DNA from: Lutibacter agarilyticus
Lineage (GTDB): Bacteria; Bacteroidota; Bacteroidia; Flavobacteriales; Flavobacteriaceae
Assembly: GCF_900188235.1 (NCBI RefSeq)
Contig: NZ_FZNT01000010.1
Coordinates: 102,094 to 166,093, forward strand
Length of the DNA stretch: 64,000 nucleotides
Reading direction: 5' to 3'
Of this stretch, positions 26,770 to 36,131 are shown in pieces. The translations under genes were made by a program, and so were the position numbers. Under the pieces are notes generated by a model. That model was not told the origin of the DNA. It did not search any database and saw nothing but the letters and a program-made list of their open reading frames with translations. Numbering within the stretch: position 1 is the stretch's first letter; each line of letters starts with the position of its first letter.

Positions 26770-27063
26770 AAAACTGCTTGTAATTACGAGTGGTTATAAA
26801 TAGTAAAATTCAATTAAGAAGATTCTGTATACATTCTACTATATGTATTTTATGTAGTAATCGGTGAAAATCAGGTATCTTGATTGATTTTTTTAGTCTA
26901 ATTAGCGAAGACTTTACGGAGTAGTTTATTTATTTAAGTTCATGTTAGCGAGGTGTTTAAGTTTTACGACTATTTTATTCATTAATTTAAATGTTAATTA
27001 AGTAAATAAATAAGGTAATTTAAAATATGTGTTAAAATATTTTTTTTTAAGTAATAATTAACA

Positions 27064-27104
27064 TACTTTTGGTAAACCAAACTGGTCAACCACTTTGGGC
27101 AACC
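27064..27104 (+). promoter_or_regulatory. susC promoter with triple tandem operator
   Basis: TACTTTTG (27064-27071) shares its last G with GGTAAACC (27071-27078). GGTCAACC (27084-27091) and the degenerate GGGCAACC (27097-27104) follow at exact 13-bp steps. The site sits 295 bp before the susC ATG, so the leader is long. The 629-bp gap 26770-27398 holds this site and the antisense RNA gene; nothing else was recognised. Confidence 0.7.
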
Positions 27105-27166
27105 AAAAAAACAAACTATTAATAATTAAAAATTTAATCGATTTAATGAACAGTATGTAACCAAAC

Positions 27167-27259
27167 AAAAAAAGGACAGGTGCCAGCCTATCCTTTTAAA
27201 AAAATACTTCTTTTAGAGTGGGAAGTAATTTGAACACGTAATTACTTAATAAAAACATG
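27167..27259 (-). ncRNA. putative antisense small RNA in the susC leader
   Basis: On the minus strand a promoter is visible: TTTG at 27296-27293, a 19-bp spacer, then TACTTTTG at 27273-27266. About 85 nt downstream a hairpin (27197-27187 with 27180-27170) ends in a run of seven T. The stem contains a U-G wobble when read as minus-strand RNA but a C-A mismatch when read as plus-strand RNA, so selection seems to act on the minus-strand product. A second 8-bp stem lies at 27223-27247. The RNA would be fully complementary to the susC leader. Cis-antisense RNAs that repress polysaccharide loci are known in Bacteroides (DonS type). Confidence 0.55.
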
Positions 27260-27398
27260 ATTTTGCAAAAGTATGAAACTATTCATAAACTTCAAATTCT
27301 AGTTTTTATAAAGTTTAGGAAATTTAAGATTAACTATCTATACACAATTAATACAAAGTATTAATAAAATCAAACACTAAACAAAAAACAATTTTATT

Positions 27399-30300
27399 AT
27401 GAATTTAAAAATTAAGCTTACATTATTATTAATGTTGTTGCTAAATGTTTCCTTAATAGCTCAAAACAGCTATGTGTTAAAAGGAACAGTAGTTTCAAAC
27501 GTTAATGACCCTATACCTGGGGTGAGCCTTTTAATTAAAGATAGCTCAAAAGGAACTTCAACAGACTTTGATGGTAATTTTCAATTAGAAGTTGCTGTTG
27601 GTGATATTTTACAACTTTCTTTTGTTGGTTTTCAAACAAAAGAAATTATTATTTCAGGTCAAAACAATATCTCAATTCAATTAGCTGAAGATCAAAATGT
27701 ATTAGAAGAGGTTGTTGTTATTGGATATGGTAAACAAAAGAAAAGCCATTTAACAGGTGCAATATCAAAAGTAGTAAACGAAAGCTTAGATCAAATTGCA
27801 GTTGCAAGGGTTGATGATGCTTTAACAGGGCAAGTTTCAGGTGTAAATATTGCAGCTACAGATGGTGGTGCTGGTTCAGCTCCTACAATTCGTATTAGAG
27901 GTACGGGTTCTATTACTGGAGACTCAGGTCCATTAGTTGTTGTTGATGGATTAGCGATGGATTCTGATATTTTGAGTTCATTGAATATGAATGATATTGA
28001 ATCTTTTGAGGTTTTAAAAGATGCTGCTTCTGCCGCTATTTTTGGATCTAGAGGTGGTAATGGTGTAATTATGATTACAACAAAATCAGGTAAAGATGGA
28101 GATACTAAATTTAGTTTCAGCACTTTTGCTGGTATTAAAGAAGCGCGTCATAGTGATGCTTATACTTTAACTGTTGCAGAAACTGCAGCTGCTGAATTAG
28201 CAGCAAACGGTGTGCTTTCAGATCAAACAAAATACAAACAATTATTAGGTGTTGACAACCCTTGGCAAAACATTATTTTTAATGGTGGTACTATTACAAG
28301 TTATGATTTAAGTGCGAGAGGTGGTAACGAAAAAACAAAGTTTAGTACTTCATTAAACTACTTACATGATGAAGGAGTATTATTAACTGATGATTTTAAA
28401 AAATACGGTTTAAATATTAAATTAGATACTAAAGTTACTGATCGTTTTTCTTTTGGTGTTAGAGTAACGCCTACGTATACAAGAACAAGAAGATTTGATG
28501 GTTCTACACATGATATTTTAAGACAACCATCTTGGTTGCCATTATATTTAGATGAAAACACTATTCAATATGTAAATACAAACAAAGCTGCATATGCAGA
28601 TGTTCAAGTTGGAGACTATGCACAACAACGTATGTTTGATGATTACGATTTAGTAAATGGTATGCCAAGTACAGGAAGTGGAACAGATATTAGTAATACT
28701 TCAAATACAAATCCAGGGGCTAAAGTTCTAGAACGTAGGCGTTTAGATCTTAAATTTAAATTGTTTAGCAGTGCTTATGCTAAACTTGAAATTATTGATG
28801 ATTTAACATTTAAAACTACATTCTCTCACTTTTATCAAAATACTGAAAGATCTAGATATCAAGGTACTAAGGCAAGTAGGAATGGGGTAGCTGCTACACA
28901 AATGGATTATTCTGATCAAAACTACAACAAAGTTGTTACAGATAACTATTTTTCATACGACAAAACTTTTGACAAGCATGATTTAGGTGTTATTTTAGGA
29001 TATGCTGCTGAATATGAAACAGAAACATATGCTGCAATTCAAGGAACTGGTTATGATAATGACAATGTTCAAACGATAAACAATGCAACTACAATTGCTG
29101 CAGCTAATCAACTTTCTTGGGAAAAAACATTACAATCTTTAATTAGTAGGGTAACTTATGCTTATGATGATAAGTATTTAGCTTCATTTAGTTATAGACG
29201 TGATGGTAGTTCAGTTTTTGGTAGCGATTACAAATGGGGTAATTTCCCTGCAGGTTCTATTGGATGGAGAGTTTCTGAAGAAGATTTCTTAAATAACAGT
29301 AACGTTATTAGTAACTTAAAATTAAGAGCTAGTTATGGTGTTACTGGTAATAACAGTATTAACTTATATAGTTATAGTGTGTTAAATAGTGATGTTTTAG
29401 GTAATTATTACCCATCTCAAGCATTATTAGCCGCTGAAACTTACAATGGGTTGGGAGCTTTCAATCCAATTAATATTGCAAACAATGAGTTACAGTGGGA
29501 GCGTTCTATAGAATTTAACCCTGGTATTGACTTTGGATTTTTAAATGGAACATTTACTGGATCTCTTGATTATTACAACAGAAAAAGTGACCAATTATTA
29601 TTGTTTAACCCTATTTCTTCAACAACTGGTTTTAGCAATGCTTTAGTAAACTTAGGTGAAGTTGAGAATGCAGGTTTTGAATTTGAATTTAGAGCTAAAA
29701 TATTTGATAAAGAAAACTTTAGATGGGATGCATCTTGGTTATCTTCATGGAATAAAAATACCTTGATTGATTTTGCTGATTCTAACGGTCAAATTCAAAA
29801 CGTAGATACAAAAAGAGCTGCTGAGTGGATTAACTTAGAAGGAAATCCAATTTCATCTTTCTACGGATGGGTAGTTGATAAAGATATTCCTTTAGAATAC
29901 ATTAAAAATCCTTATCACCCAGTAGGTGCTGAAGCTCAAGATGTATATGTAAAAGATTTAAATGGAGATGGTTTAATTGACGATGATGATAAAGCTATTT
30001 TAGGTGATCCATATCCAGATTTTATTTGGAGTTTCTCTAATAATTTCAAAATATTTAATTTTGATGTTGCGTTTATGTTTCAAGGAAGTCACGGTGCTCA
30101 AATTAGAAATATGGGAGATCAATATATCTTCAACCACTTTAATAGTAGACAAGATTTCGATCCTGCAACCACTCCAGATCAACAATTTATCAAACAAAAA
30201 ATATTTACAAGTGATATCATTCAAGATGCGTCATACATTGCATTACGTAACGTAAATATTGGGTACAATTTTCCTCAAGAGTTAATGGAGCAATGGGGTA

Positions 30301-30476
30301 TGGGTAGTTTAAGAATTTATGCTACTGGAAGTAATTTAATGTACTTAACTGCTGATGATTATACAGGTTTTAATCCTGAATCAGTTGATAATACATCACC
30401 TACAACCTATGGTTATCAAAGAGCTGGTAGTCCGGTGTTTAGAACTATTTCTATGGGTATCAATTTAGACTTTTAA
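27399..30476 (+). CDS. susC: SusC-family TonB-dependent outer-membrane transporter
   Basis: A 1025-residue RagA/SusC transporter. The signal peptide LLLMLLLNVSLIAQ is followed by a carboxypeptidase-regulatory-like domain (about 27-100; GTSTDFDGNFQL), the EEVVVIGYGKQKK segment, a plug domain with IRIRGTGSI and ASAAIFGSRGGNGVIMITTK, and a 22-stranded barrel ending in a terminal Phe (GINLDF). It imports alginate oligomers through the outer membrane using TonB energy, capped by the SusD protein encoded 23 nt downstream. Alginate specificity is inferred from the lyase genes around it. A long leader with operators and an antisense RNA precedes it. Confidence 0.96.
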   Translation: MNLKIKLTLLLMLLLNVSLIAQNSYVLKGTVVSNVNDPIPGVSLLIKDSSKGTSTDFDGNFQLEVAVGDILQLSFVGFQTKEIIISGQNNISIQLAEDQNVLEEVVVIGYGKQKKSHLTGAISKVVNESLDQIAVARVDDALTGQVSGVNIAATDGGAGSAPTIRIRGTGSITGDSGPLVVVDGLAMDSDILSSLNMNDIESFEVLKDAASAAIFGSRGGNGVIMITTKSGKDGDTKFSFSTFAGIKEARHSDAYTLTVAETAAAELAANGVLSDQTKYKQLLGVDNPWQNIIFNGGTITSYDLSARGGNEKTKFSTSLNYLHDEGVLLTDDFKKYGLNIKLDTKVTDRFSFGVRVTPTYTRTRRFDGSTHDILRQPSWLPLYLDENTIQYVNTNKAAYADVQVGDYAQQRMFDDYDLVNGMPSTGSGTDISNTSNTNPGAKVLERRRLDLKFKLFSSAYAKLEIIDDLTFKTTFSHFYQNTERSRYQGTKASRNGVAATQMDYSDQNYNKVVTDNYFSYDKTFDKHDLGVILGYAAEYETETYAAIQGTGYDNDNVQTINNATTIAAANQLSWEKTLQSLISRVTYAYDDKYLASFSYRRDGSSVFGSDYKWGNFPAGSIGWRVSEEDFLNNSNVISNLKLRASYGVTGNNSINLYSYSVLNSDVLGNYYPSQALLAAETYNGLGAFNPINIANNELQWERSIEFNPGIDFGFLNGTFTGSLDYYNRKSDQLLLFNPISSTTGFSNALVNLGEVENAGFEFEFRAKIFDKENFRWDASWLSSWNKNTLIDFADSNGQIQNVDTKRAAEWINLEGNPISSFYGWVVDKDIPLEYIKNPYHPVGAEAQDVYVKDLNGDGLIDDDDKAILGDPYPDFIWSFSNNFKIFNFDVAFMFQGSHGAQIRNMGDQYIFNHFNSRQDFDPATTPDQQFIKQKIFTSDIIQDASYIALRNVNIGYNFPQELMEQWGMGSLRIYATGSNLMYLTADDYTGFNPESVDNTSPTTYGYQRAGSPVFRTISMGINLDF

Positions 30477-30499
30477 TTTAACCATTAAATAAAAATATT

Positions 30500-31912
30500 A
30501 TGAGACAAATAAAAATATTAATATTACTATTCGTAGGAGTATCAATTTCCTCTTGTAGTGATTTCCTATCACCTGAACCTTTATCTGCTATAACAGCTGA
30601 TAGTTATTTCAAGAATGATAGTGAGATTTTGACAGGTGTAATCAATATGTATGATGGAATTCAAGGATTGAATTCAACACGTAGTACTGATAACCATGGA
30701 ATTCAACAAGAATTTCAAGTAACTGAAATGCGTAGTGATAACACTAGAACTAAAAGTGGAGAAGGTGAATCTGCACAATTTGATGCTTTTAATGTAGATC
30801 CAACAAATGGTATTGTAGCTGATTATTACAGAAGTTATTACAATGTAGTTTACAGAGCTAATATTGTTTTAAATAATTTAGGATCAGCATCTGATGCTAT
30901 GAAACCTTCATTTGAAGCTGAAGCTAAATTTGTTAGAGCTTATGCTTATTTCAATTTAGTTCGTTTATTTGGAGATATTCCTTTAATTGATAAAGTTATT
31001 GACCCTTTAGAAAAAGAAATTCAATTTACAAGAGTTAATGAAGATCTTGTGTATGATTTAATTGTTTCTGATCTTATAACTGCTGTTGATGGTTTAGGTG
31101 CTGGTACTTATGGAAGAGCATCAAAATCTGCTGCACAAGCATTATTAGCTAAAGTATATTTAACATTGGGTGAACACAGTTTAGCAAAACAATTATGTTT
31201 AGATGTTATGGGAGCTGGTTTTACATTAGAATCTAATTTTAAAGATATTTTTTATAATGAAGGTAATGATGAGGTAATTTGGGCTATTGTTTATGATGGA
31301 GATAATGCAACTGATAGTCAAAACTTTTCTGCTGAATGGTTGAACTCAGTTGGTAGAACAGTAGGTTTAAACTATGTAACAACTGAAGCTGCTGCTGCAT
31401 TAGATTTGCTAGGAGGAAGCAGAACTAAGTATTCATATAGATTGGATGAAATACAAATTTCACAAAATCAAGTAGCAAAATACATCCCTAATGGAGACGC
31501 TAATTTAGGTATTGAGCCAACTTCAGGAGATCCTACTTTAGCAGGAAACGACTGGATAATTATGAGATATGCCGATGTTTTATTAATGTATGTTGAAGCC
31601 ACAATGGGTACAGCTACTGAAACGTCTGATGCAAGTGCTTTAATAGCCTTCAATAAAATTAGAGCAAGAGCTGATATGCCTTTGGCTTCAAGTATAACTA
31701 AGCAAGAGTTATTAGATGAAAGAAGAGCTGAATTAGCTTTTGAAAACCAACGTTGGTTTGATTTAATTAGGTTTGGTGCTGCAAATGAAGTATACACTAA
31801 ATTCTCTGCAGATAATGGTTATGGATATTCACCAACAGATCTTTTATTACCTATTCCACAAGGAGAAATTGGATTAAGTGCTGGGTTGTTAACGCAAAAC
31901 CCAGGTTACTAA
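30500..31912 (+). CDS. susD: SusD-family glycan-binding lipoprotein
   Basis: A 470-residue SusD/RagB protein. Lipobox SISSC near residue 20 gives a surface-exposed lipoprotein. The N-terminal SusD-like domain with tetratricopeptide-type helices (KFVRAYAYFNLVRLFGDIP) and the C-terminal family ending (ELAFENQRWFDLIRFG, LLPIPQGEI) are complete, and the length is slightly below average. It works as the lid of the SusC barrel and binds alginate oligosaccharides at the cell surface. Located between susC and the PKD lipoprotein gene in one operon. Confidence 0.95.
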   Translation: MRQIKILILLFVGVSISSCSDFLSPEPLSAITADSYFKNDSEILTGVINMYDGIQGLNSTRSTDNHGIQQEFQVTEMRSDNTRTKSGEGESAQFDAFNVDPTNGIVADYYRSYYNVVYRANIVLNNLGSASDAMKPSFEAEAKFVRAYAYFNLVRLFGDIPLIDKVIDPLEKEIQFTRVNEDLVYDLIVSDLITAVDGLGAGTYGRASKSAAQALLAKVYLTLGEHSLAKQLCLDVMGAGFTLESNFKDIFYNEGNDEVIWAIVYDGDNATDSQNFSAEWLNSVGRTVGLNYVTTEAAAALDLLGGSRTKYSYRLDEIQISQNQVAKYIPNGDANLGIEPTSGDPTLAGNDWIIMRYADVLLMYVEATMGTATETSDASALIAFNKIRARADMPLASSITKQELLDERRAELAFENQRWFDLIRFGAANEVYTKFSADNGYGYSPTDLLLPIPQGEIGLSAGLLTQNPGY

Positions 31913-31946
31913 TAAGTAATTAAAAATTAATTAAAAACAGTTTATT

Positions 31947-32819
31947 ATGATTAATAATATAAAATATTTAAAACACATCAGTACTTCGGTACTAATGGTT
32001 GCGGTATTCATGTTGTCTTTAACTTCTTGTGAGTTTGATTTACCTGAAGCAAATTCTAAGCCTGATGATACACCGCCAAGTGCTGATTTTGGAGCAACTG
32101 TTACTGAAGATTATTTGGAATATAATTTTGCGAATTTTTCAGTAAGTGCAACAGATTATGAGTGGAACTTTGGAGATGGATCAACATCTACAAGTCAAGA
32201 TCCAACACACGTGTATGCTGAAGAAGCTACTGATGAAGATGGTACACCTTATACAGTTACTTTATCTGCATCTGACAAATTGGGTGTTGTAAGTACTGTT
32301 TCAAAAGAGATTATTGTTTTGAAACCAGAAGTACCAGTAATTCCTATTCCTGTTATTTTAGAGCCAGGTTTTGAAGATTTATCTTTACCTGATGGTACTG
32401 GTGATGGACGTGATTCTTGGAGATGTAGTTTTGGATCAGTTATGCAAATTACAGGTTCACCAGTTTCTTTTGGAGATCAAGCGGCTAAATTTCCTTCTGA
32501 TGGAGGTAGAACAGCATACCAAGAAATAGCAGTAACAAAAAATGTAGACTTTGTACTAACGTATCATTATACAATCAAAACTAGCCCTGTTGGATCAATA
32601 ACAGTTGCTATTTTAGGAGGTTCAATATCAGATTTAAGTGAAGCTGCAGGTGCTACAATTACATCATTTACAGGTACTGATCAAGATGATGCTAATACCT
32701 ATGTACAAGTTGATTTACCTTTTAATTCAGGAGATAATTCTACAATTGCTATTTTAATTACAAATGAAGGAGCAGAAGCTAGAATTGATGAATTTTCAAT
32801 TGCATTAAAAGAAGAATAA
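31947..32819 (+). CDS. PKD-domain surface lipoprotein, putative alginate-binding protein
   Basis: A 290-residue lipoprotein (lipobox SLTSC near residue 28). A PKD domain (about 45-125; WNFGDGSTSTSQDPTHVY) is followed by a C-terminal beta-sandwich of about 150 residues (about 138-290) resembling a carbohydrate-binding module, with the FEDLSLPDGTGDGRDSW start. Third gene after susCD, where SusE/SusF-type glycan-binding proteins usually lie, so it is probably an alginate-binding surface protein. No lyase motif was seen. Exact CBM family not recognised. Confidence 0.75.
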   Translation: MINNIKYLKHISTSVLMVAVFMLSLTSCEFDLPEANSKPDDTPPSADFGATVTEDYLEYNFANFSVSATDYEWNFGDGSTSTSQDPTHVYAEEATDEDGTPYTVTLSASDKLGVVSTVSKEIIVLKPEVPVIPIPVILEPGFEDLSLPDGTGDGRDSWRCSFGSVMQITGSPVSFGDQAAKFPSDGGRTAYQEIAVTKNVDFVLTYHYTIKTSPVGSITVAILGGSISDLSEAAGATITSFTGTDQDDANTYVQVDLPFNSGDNSTIAILITNEGAEARIDEFSIALKEE

Positions 32820-32832
32820 TAGAATATTAATT

Positions 32833-33753
32833 ATGGTTAATAGAGTTTGTTTTAAGTTTTACCTGGGAGCTGCATTAATGTTTGTTTTGAGCATTAATGT
32901 AAGTTGCCAGAATCAAGATAATATTTCTGAAGAGGATACAGTAGTTATTGTTACTCCTGAAGATGATATAAACGAAGATATTGAACAAACGTATAATTTG
33001 CCAACTATAGATTTAAGTCACTGGAAAGTTACACTTCCAATAGGAAAACCTACGGAAGTGTTGCCTCCAGAGATATTAGATTATGCTACTAACCAAACGT
33101 TGAAACCATTTATGTTCAACGATTCAATCAACGGAGCTATTGTTTTTTATACATACCCTAATAGCTCAACAGCTAACTCATCTTATTCAAGAACTGAATT
33201 GCGTGAGCTTATGAATCCTTCAGATAAAAGCGCCACAAATTGGACCTTTAAACAAGGGGGACATTTAAAAGGAACGCTTTCAATGGCTGAAATTTCAAAA
33301 GATGAAAATGGAGATTATGATAGAACTATTATTATGCAAATTCATGGCAGATTAACCAATGAACAGCGTGATTTAATAGGTGAAGATGATAACAATGCAC
33401 CACCAATATTAAAAATTTATTGGGTTGATGGTAAAGTTAGAGTTAAAACAAAAGTATTAAAAGATTTAAATGCATCAGATACTGAAATTTTATATACAGA
33501 TGCATGGGGTGATGATAATGGATATTCATTTCCAGAGTATGTAGGTTTTGATAAGTTTACATTAGAAGTGAAAGTTTCTGAAGGTAGAATGGAAGTGATT
33601 TTAAATAACAATGCATCAGTTGTTTATGATGATATTCACATGCAAAAGTGGGGTGTTTTTGAAAATTATTTTAAAGCAGGAAACTACCTTGTAAGTAAAC
33701 GAGAAAATGCATTTTCTAAAGTTAAATATTACAAACTTGAAGCATCACATTAA
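32833..33753 (+). CDS. PL7-family alginate lyase, lipoprotein
   Basis: A 306-residue lipoprotein (lipobox NVSC, Cys25), then an acidic linker and one PL7 jelly-roll domain (about 57-304). The three PL7 consensus regions are complete: SRTELRE (residues 119-125), QIHG (169-172) and YFKAGNY (279-285), which supply the catalytic Arg, Gln, His and Tyr. By family knowledge, Ile in QIH goes with activity on G-containing alginate, while QVH favours polyM. As a lipoprotein encoded with SusCD it most likely acts as an endolytic surface enzyme making oligomers for import. Confidence 0.94.
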   Translation: MVNRVCFKFYLGAALMFVLSINVSCQNQDNISEEDTVVIVTPEDDINEDIEQTYNLPTIDLSHWKVTLPIGKPTEVLPPEILDYATNQTLKPFMFNDSINGAIVFYTYPNSSTANSSYSRTELRELMNPSDKSATNWTFKQGGHLKGTLSMAEISKDENGDYDRTIIMQIHGRLTNEQRDLIGEDDNNAPPILKIYWVDGKVRVKTKVLKDLNASDTEILYTDAWGDDNGYSFPEYVGFDKFTLEVKVSEGRMEVILNNNASVVYDDIHMQKWGVFENYFKAGNYLVSKRENAFSKVKYYKLEASH

Positions 33754-33851
33754 TTAAAAAAGTAAAAGAACTATTAACTGATTAAAGTTTTTAAATAAAA
33801 ACCATTAAGTATGACTATAATTTTAGTTTGATTAATATTTTGGTGAGATTA

Positions 33852-33876
33852 TACTGGTCTAATTGTTAGACCAGTA
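33852..33876. promoter_or_regulatory. perfect inverted repeat upstream of the GntR gene
   Basis: TACTGGTCTAA (33852-33862) and its exact reverse complement (33866-33876) flank a 3-bp centre. It contains TGGT and ACCA half-sites like the tandem operators, but with wider spacing. It is 98 bp after the PL7 stop and 110 bp before the GntR ATG, with no T-run behind it, so an autoregulatory operator is preferred over a terminator. Confidence 0.45.
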
Positions 33877-33986
33877 AAATCTTATAAAATATGAGCAATT
33901 ATTTGAAATGTTATGTCCAAAGTGGATTATTTAATATTCTTACACTTTTATAAATTGAGCGCTAATCACTCAACCAATATTTAAAA

Positions 33987-34706
33987 ATGAATTTAGATAT
34001 AATAACAAAAAATGACAATCATGAAGTTCAAAACTCTATTATTTCAAGAATAAGAGAATTGATCAACTTCAAAAACTTAGAACCTGGAGATAAATTACCT
34101 TCTGAAAGAATGCTTTCTGAACGATTTGAAGTATCTAGAAGCAATGTTAGAGAAGCTATTCAAAAATTAGAATTTTATGGATTATTAAAGTCTATTCCGC
34201 AAAGTGGAACATTTGTAGCAAATATTGGAGTTATAGCCCTTAATGGAATGATTGATGAAATTTTGGGAATGAAAGATCCTAATTTTAGATCATTAGTTGA
34301 AACAAGAATTTTATTAGAATTGAAAGCAGCAGGTTTGGCAGCAACTAGAAGAACTAAGGAAGATTTAATTAAATTAGAATCAGCACTTATTTCTTACGAA
34401 GAAAAAGTTTTAAAAGGAGAAGATGCTATACAAGAAGATTTGTTATTTCATTTAAGTATAGCAAGCGCTAGTGGTAATACAACATTAAATAAATTAATGC
34501 TAATTATTACACCAGGTATTATGACCAACTTTGAAAAACATCATGTTTGCGATACAAGTAAAGCTAATTTAGCGATACAAGAACATAGATCTATTTTTGA
34601 AGCAATTAAAAATCAAGATGCTAAACAGGCAAAAATGAGATTGAAAATTCATTTTAATGAATTATATCAATATTGCTATAATGATAATAATATTGAATTT
34701 GAATAG
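33987..34706 (+). CDS. GntR-family (FadR subfamily) transcriptional regulator
   Basis: A 239-residue regulator. The N-terminal winged helix-turn-helix (about 15-80) shows the GntR signature GDKLPSERMLSERFEVSRSN and a wing ending SGTFV. A C-terminal FCD helical domain (about 98-225) has the metal/ligand-site residues of the FadR subfamily (DLLFHLSIA, with later His residues). UxuR and ExuR, which control hexuronate genes, belong to the same subfamily and bind TGGTnnACCA sites. It is therefore the best candidate to bind the GGTnAACC operators, with KDG, DEH or a related uronate as effector (inference). Confidence 0.92.
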   Translation: MNLDIITKNDNHEVQNSIISRIRELINFKNLEPGDKLPSERMLSERFEVSRSNVREAIQKLEFYGLLKSIPQSGTFVANIGVIALNGMIDEILGMKDPNFRSLVETRILLELKAAGLAATRRTKEDLIKLESALISYEEKVLKGEDAIQEDLLFHLSIASASGNTTLNKLMLIITPGIMTNFEKHHVCDTSKANLAIQEHRSIFEAIKNQDAKQAKMRLKIHFNELYQYCYNDNNIEFE

Positions 34707-34806
34707 GAATTAAAACAAAAGTTTTTAAATATTACTTAATCAAATTTAAAAGATTGGTATACAGATTTATACAAAGGATAATACAGTTAATTAAATATTA
34801 TAATTT

Positions 34807-36093
34807 ATGAAAATTAAAGGATTAAGATGGGTAATAATTGGGCTAATTTTTTTGGCAACCGTTATTAATTACATCGATAGAAGTGCGCTCGCCATCATGT
34901 GGGGAAATGAAAATGTTGAAGGTTCAATTTCACAATCATTAGGACTTACAAAAAGTGATTATAGCCTTATCTTAAATATTTTTATGGTAGCCTATGCGTT
35001 AGGACAACTTTTTTCAGGTAAGTTATTTGATAAAGTGGGTACTAGAGTAGGTTATGTTATTAGTATTGGAGTTTGGGGATTGTCTTCTTTCTTTCACTCT
35101 ATGGCAAGAGGAATGTTTTCACTTGCGTTTTTAAGAAGTACTTTAGGACTATCTGAGGCCGGTAACTGGCCAGGAGGTGTTAAAAGTAATGCTGAATGGT
35201 TTCCAATTAAAGAACGAGCCATTGCACAAGGGTTATTTAATGCAGGTGCTTCCATTGGTTCTGTAATTGCACCACCATTTATAGCAACTTTGTTTGTTGC
35301 TTATGGTTGGAGAATTACCTTTATGGTAATTGGATCTTTTGGTATTTTATGGATTATACCTTGGTTATTAATTAATAAAAGCGGTCCTAAAACACACCCT
35401 TGGATTACTAAAGAAGAGCAAAAATATATTGTTGAAGGTCAAAGTGTAGCGGATCAAAATGCCACATCTGAAACTAAAGGTAAAAGTTTAAAAGAAATCC
35501 TTTCACATAAAGAATCTTGGGCAATAGTTATTGGTCGTTTCTTTTTAGAACCAATTTGGTGGTTATTTGTAGGTTGGATGCCAATTTATTTATTTGATGT
35601 TTACGGTTTTAACGTAAAAGAAGTAGGTATGTTTGCTTGGGTACCTTACGTAGGTGCTGCCATTGGAAGTATTGCTGGAGGATATGTTTCTGGACAAATT
35701 ATAGCCAAAACTAATTCAATAGATAAAGGTAGAAAAACAACCATTTTTATTGGTGGTGTTATTATGCTTATAGGATTAATAGCAACTGTATTATTTGCTG
35801 ATTCAGCTGAAATATTTGTTGCAATTGTATTCTTTGTATTGTTCGGATTTCAGTTTGCTATTAGTAACGTACAAACATTACCAAGTGACTTTTTTAGTGG
35901 TAAATCAGTAGGGTCATTAGCTGGCCTTGGAGGAATGGTAGGAGTTTTCTCCGTAATTATTATGAATTTCTTAATTCCAGTAATTGCAGAAGTATCGTAC
36001 ACTCCAATTTTTATTGCAATAGCCGTTTTTGTGCCGCTAGGAGTTGGTGCAATTTATTTCTTTGCAAGAGATATTAAATCAGTAGAAGAATAA
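34807..36093 (+). CDS. MFS transporter, ACS family (hexuronate/uronate type)
   Basis: A 428-residue major facilitator with 12 predicted transmembrane segments. The ACS-family features are the start VINYIDRSALAIMW, the SGKLFDKVGTRVGY loop between helices 2 and 3, and GLSEAGNWPGG in helix 4. The closest named relatives by motif are ExuT-like hexuronate and glucarate transporters. In this locus it would carry unsaturated monouronates or DEH across the inner membrane. It starts the second alginate transcript (transporter, reductase, PFK homologue, PL6, heparinase-like), 100 bp after the regulator. Confidence 0.9.
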   Translation: MKIKGLRWVIIGLIFLATVINYIDRSALAIMWGNENVEGSISQSLGLTKSDYSLILNIFMVAYALGQLFSGKLFDKVGTRVGYVISIGVWGLSSFFHSMARGMFSLAFLRSTLGLSEAGNWPGGVKSNAEWFPIKERAIAQGLFNAGASIGSVIAPPFIATLFVAYGWRITFMVIGSFGILWIIPWLLINKSGPKTHPWITKEEQKYIVEGQSVADQNATSETKGKSLKEILSHKESWAIVIGRFFLEPIWWLFVGWMPIYLFDVYGFNVKEVGMFAWVPYVGAAIGSIAGGYVSGQIIAKTNSIDKGRKTTIFIGGVIMLIGLIATVLFADSAEIFVAIVFFVLFGFQFAISNVQTLPSDFFSGKSVGSLAGLGGMVGVFSVIIMNFLIPVIAEVSYTPIFIAIAVFVPLGVGAIYFFARDIKSVEE

Positions 36094-36131
36094 AAAATAA
36101 GAATTATTATAAAAATCAAAAAATAAAAATA

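Noticed and set aside
27170..27197. Plus-strand attenuator in the susC leader
   Set aside because: As plus-strand RNA the stem has a C-A mismatch and is followed by A residues; it fits a minus-strand terminator better.
34753..34777. A further operator before the MFS gene (TTGGTATACAGA)
   Set aside because: Only one half matches, there is no second palindrome at 13 bp and no -7 element adjoining it.
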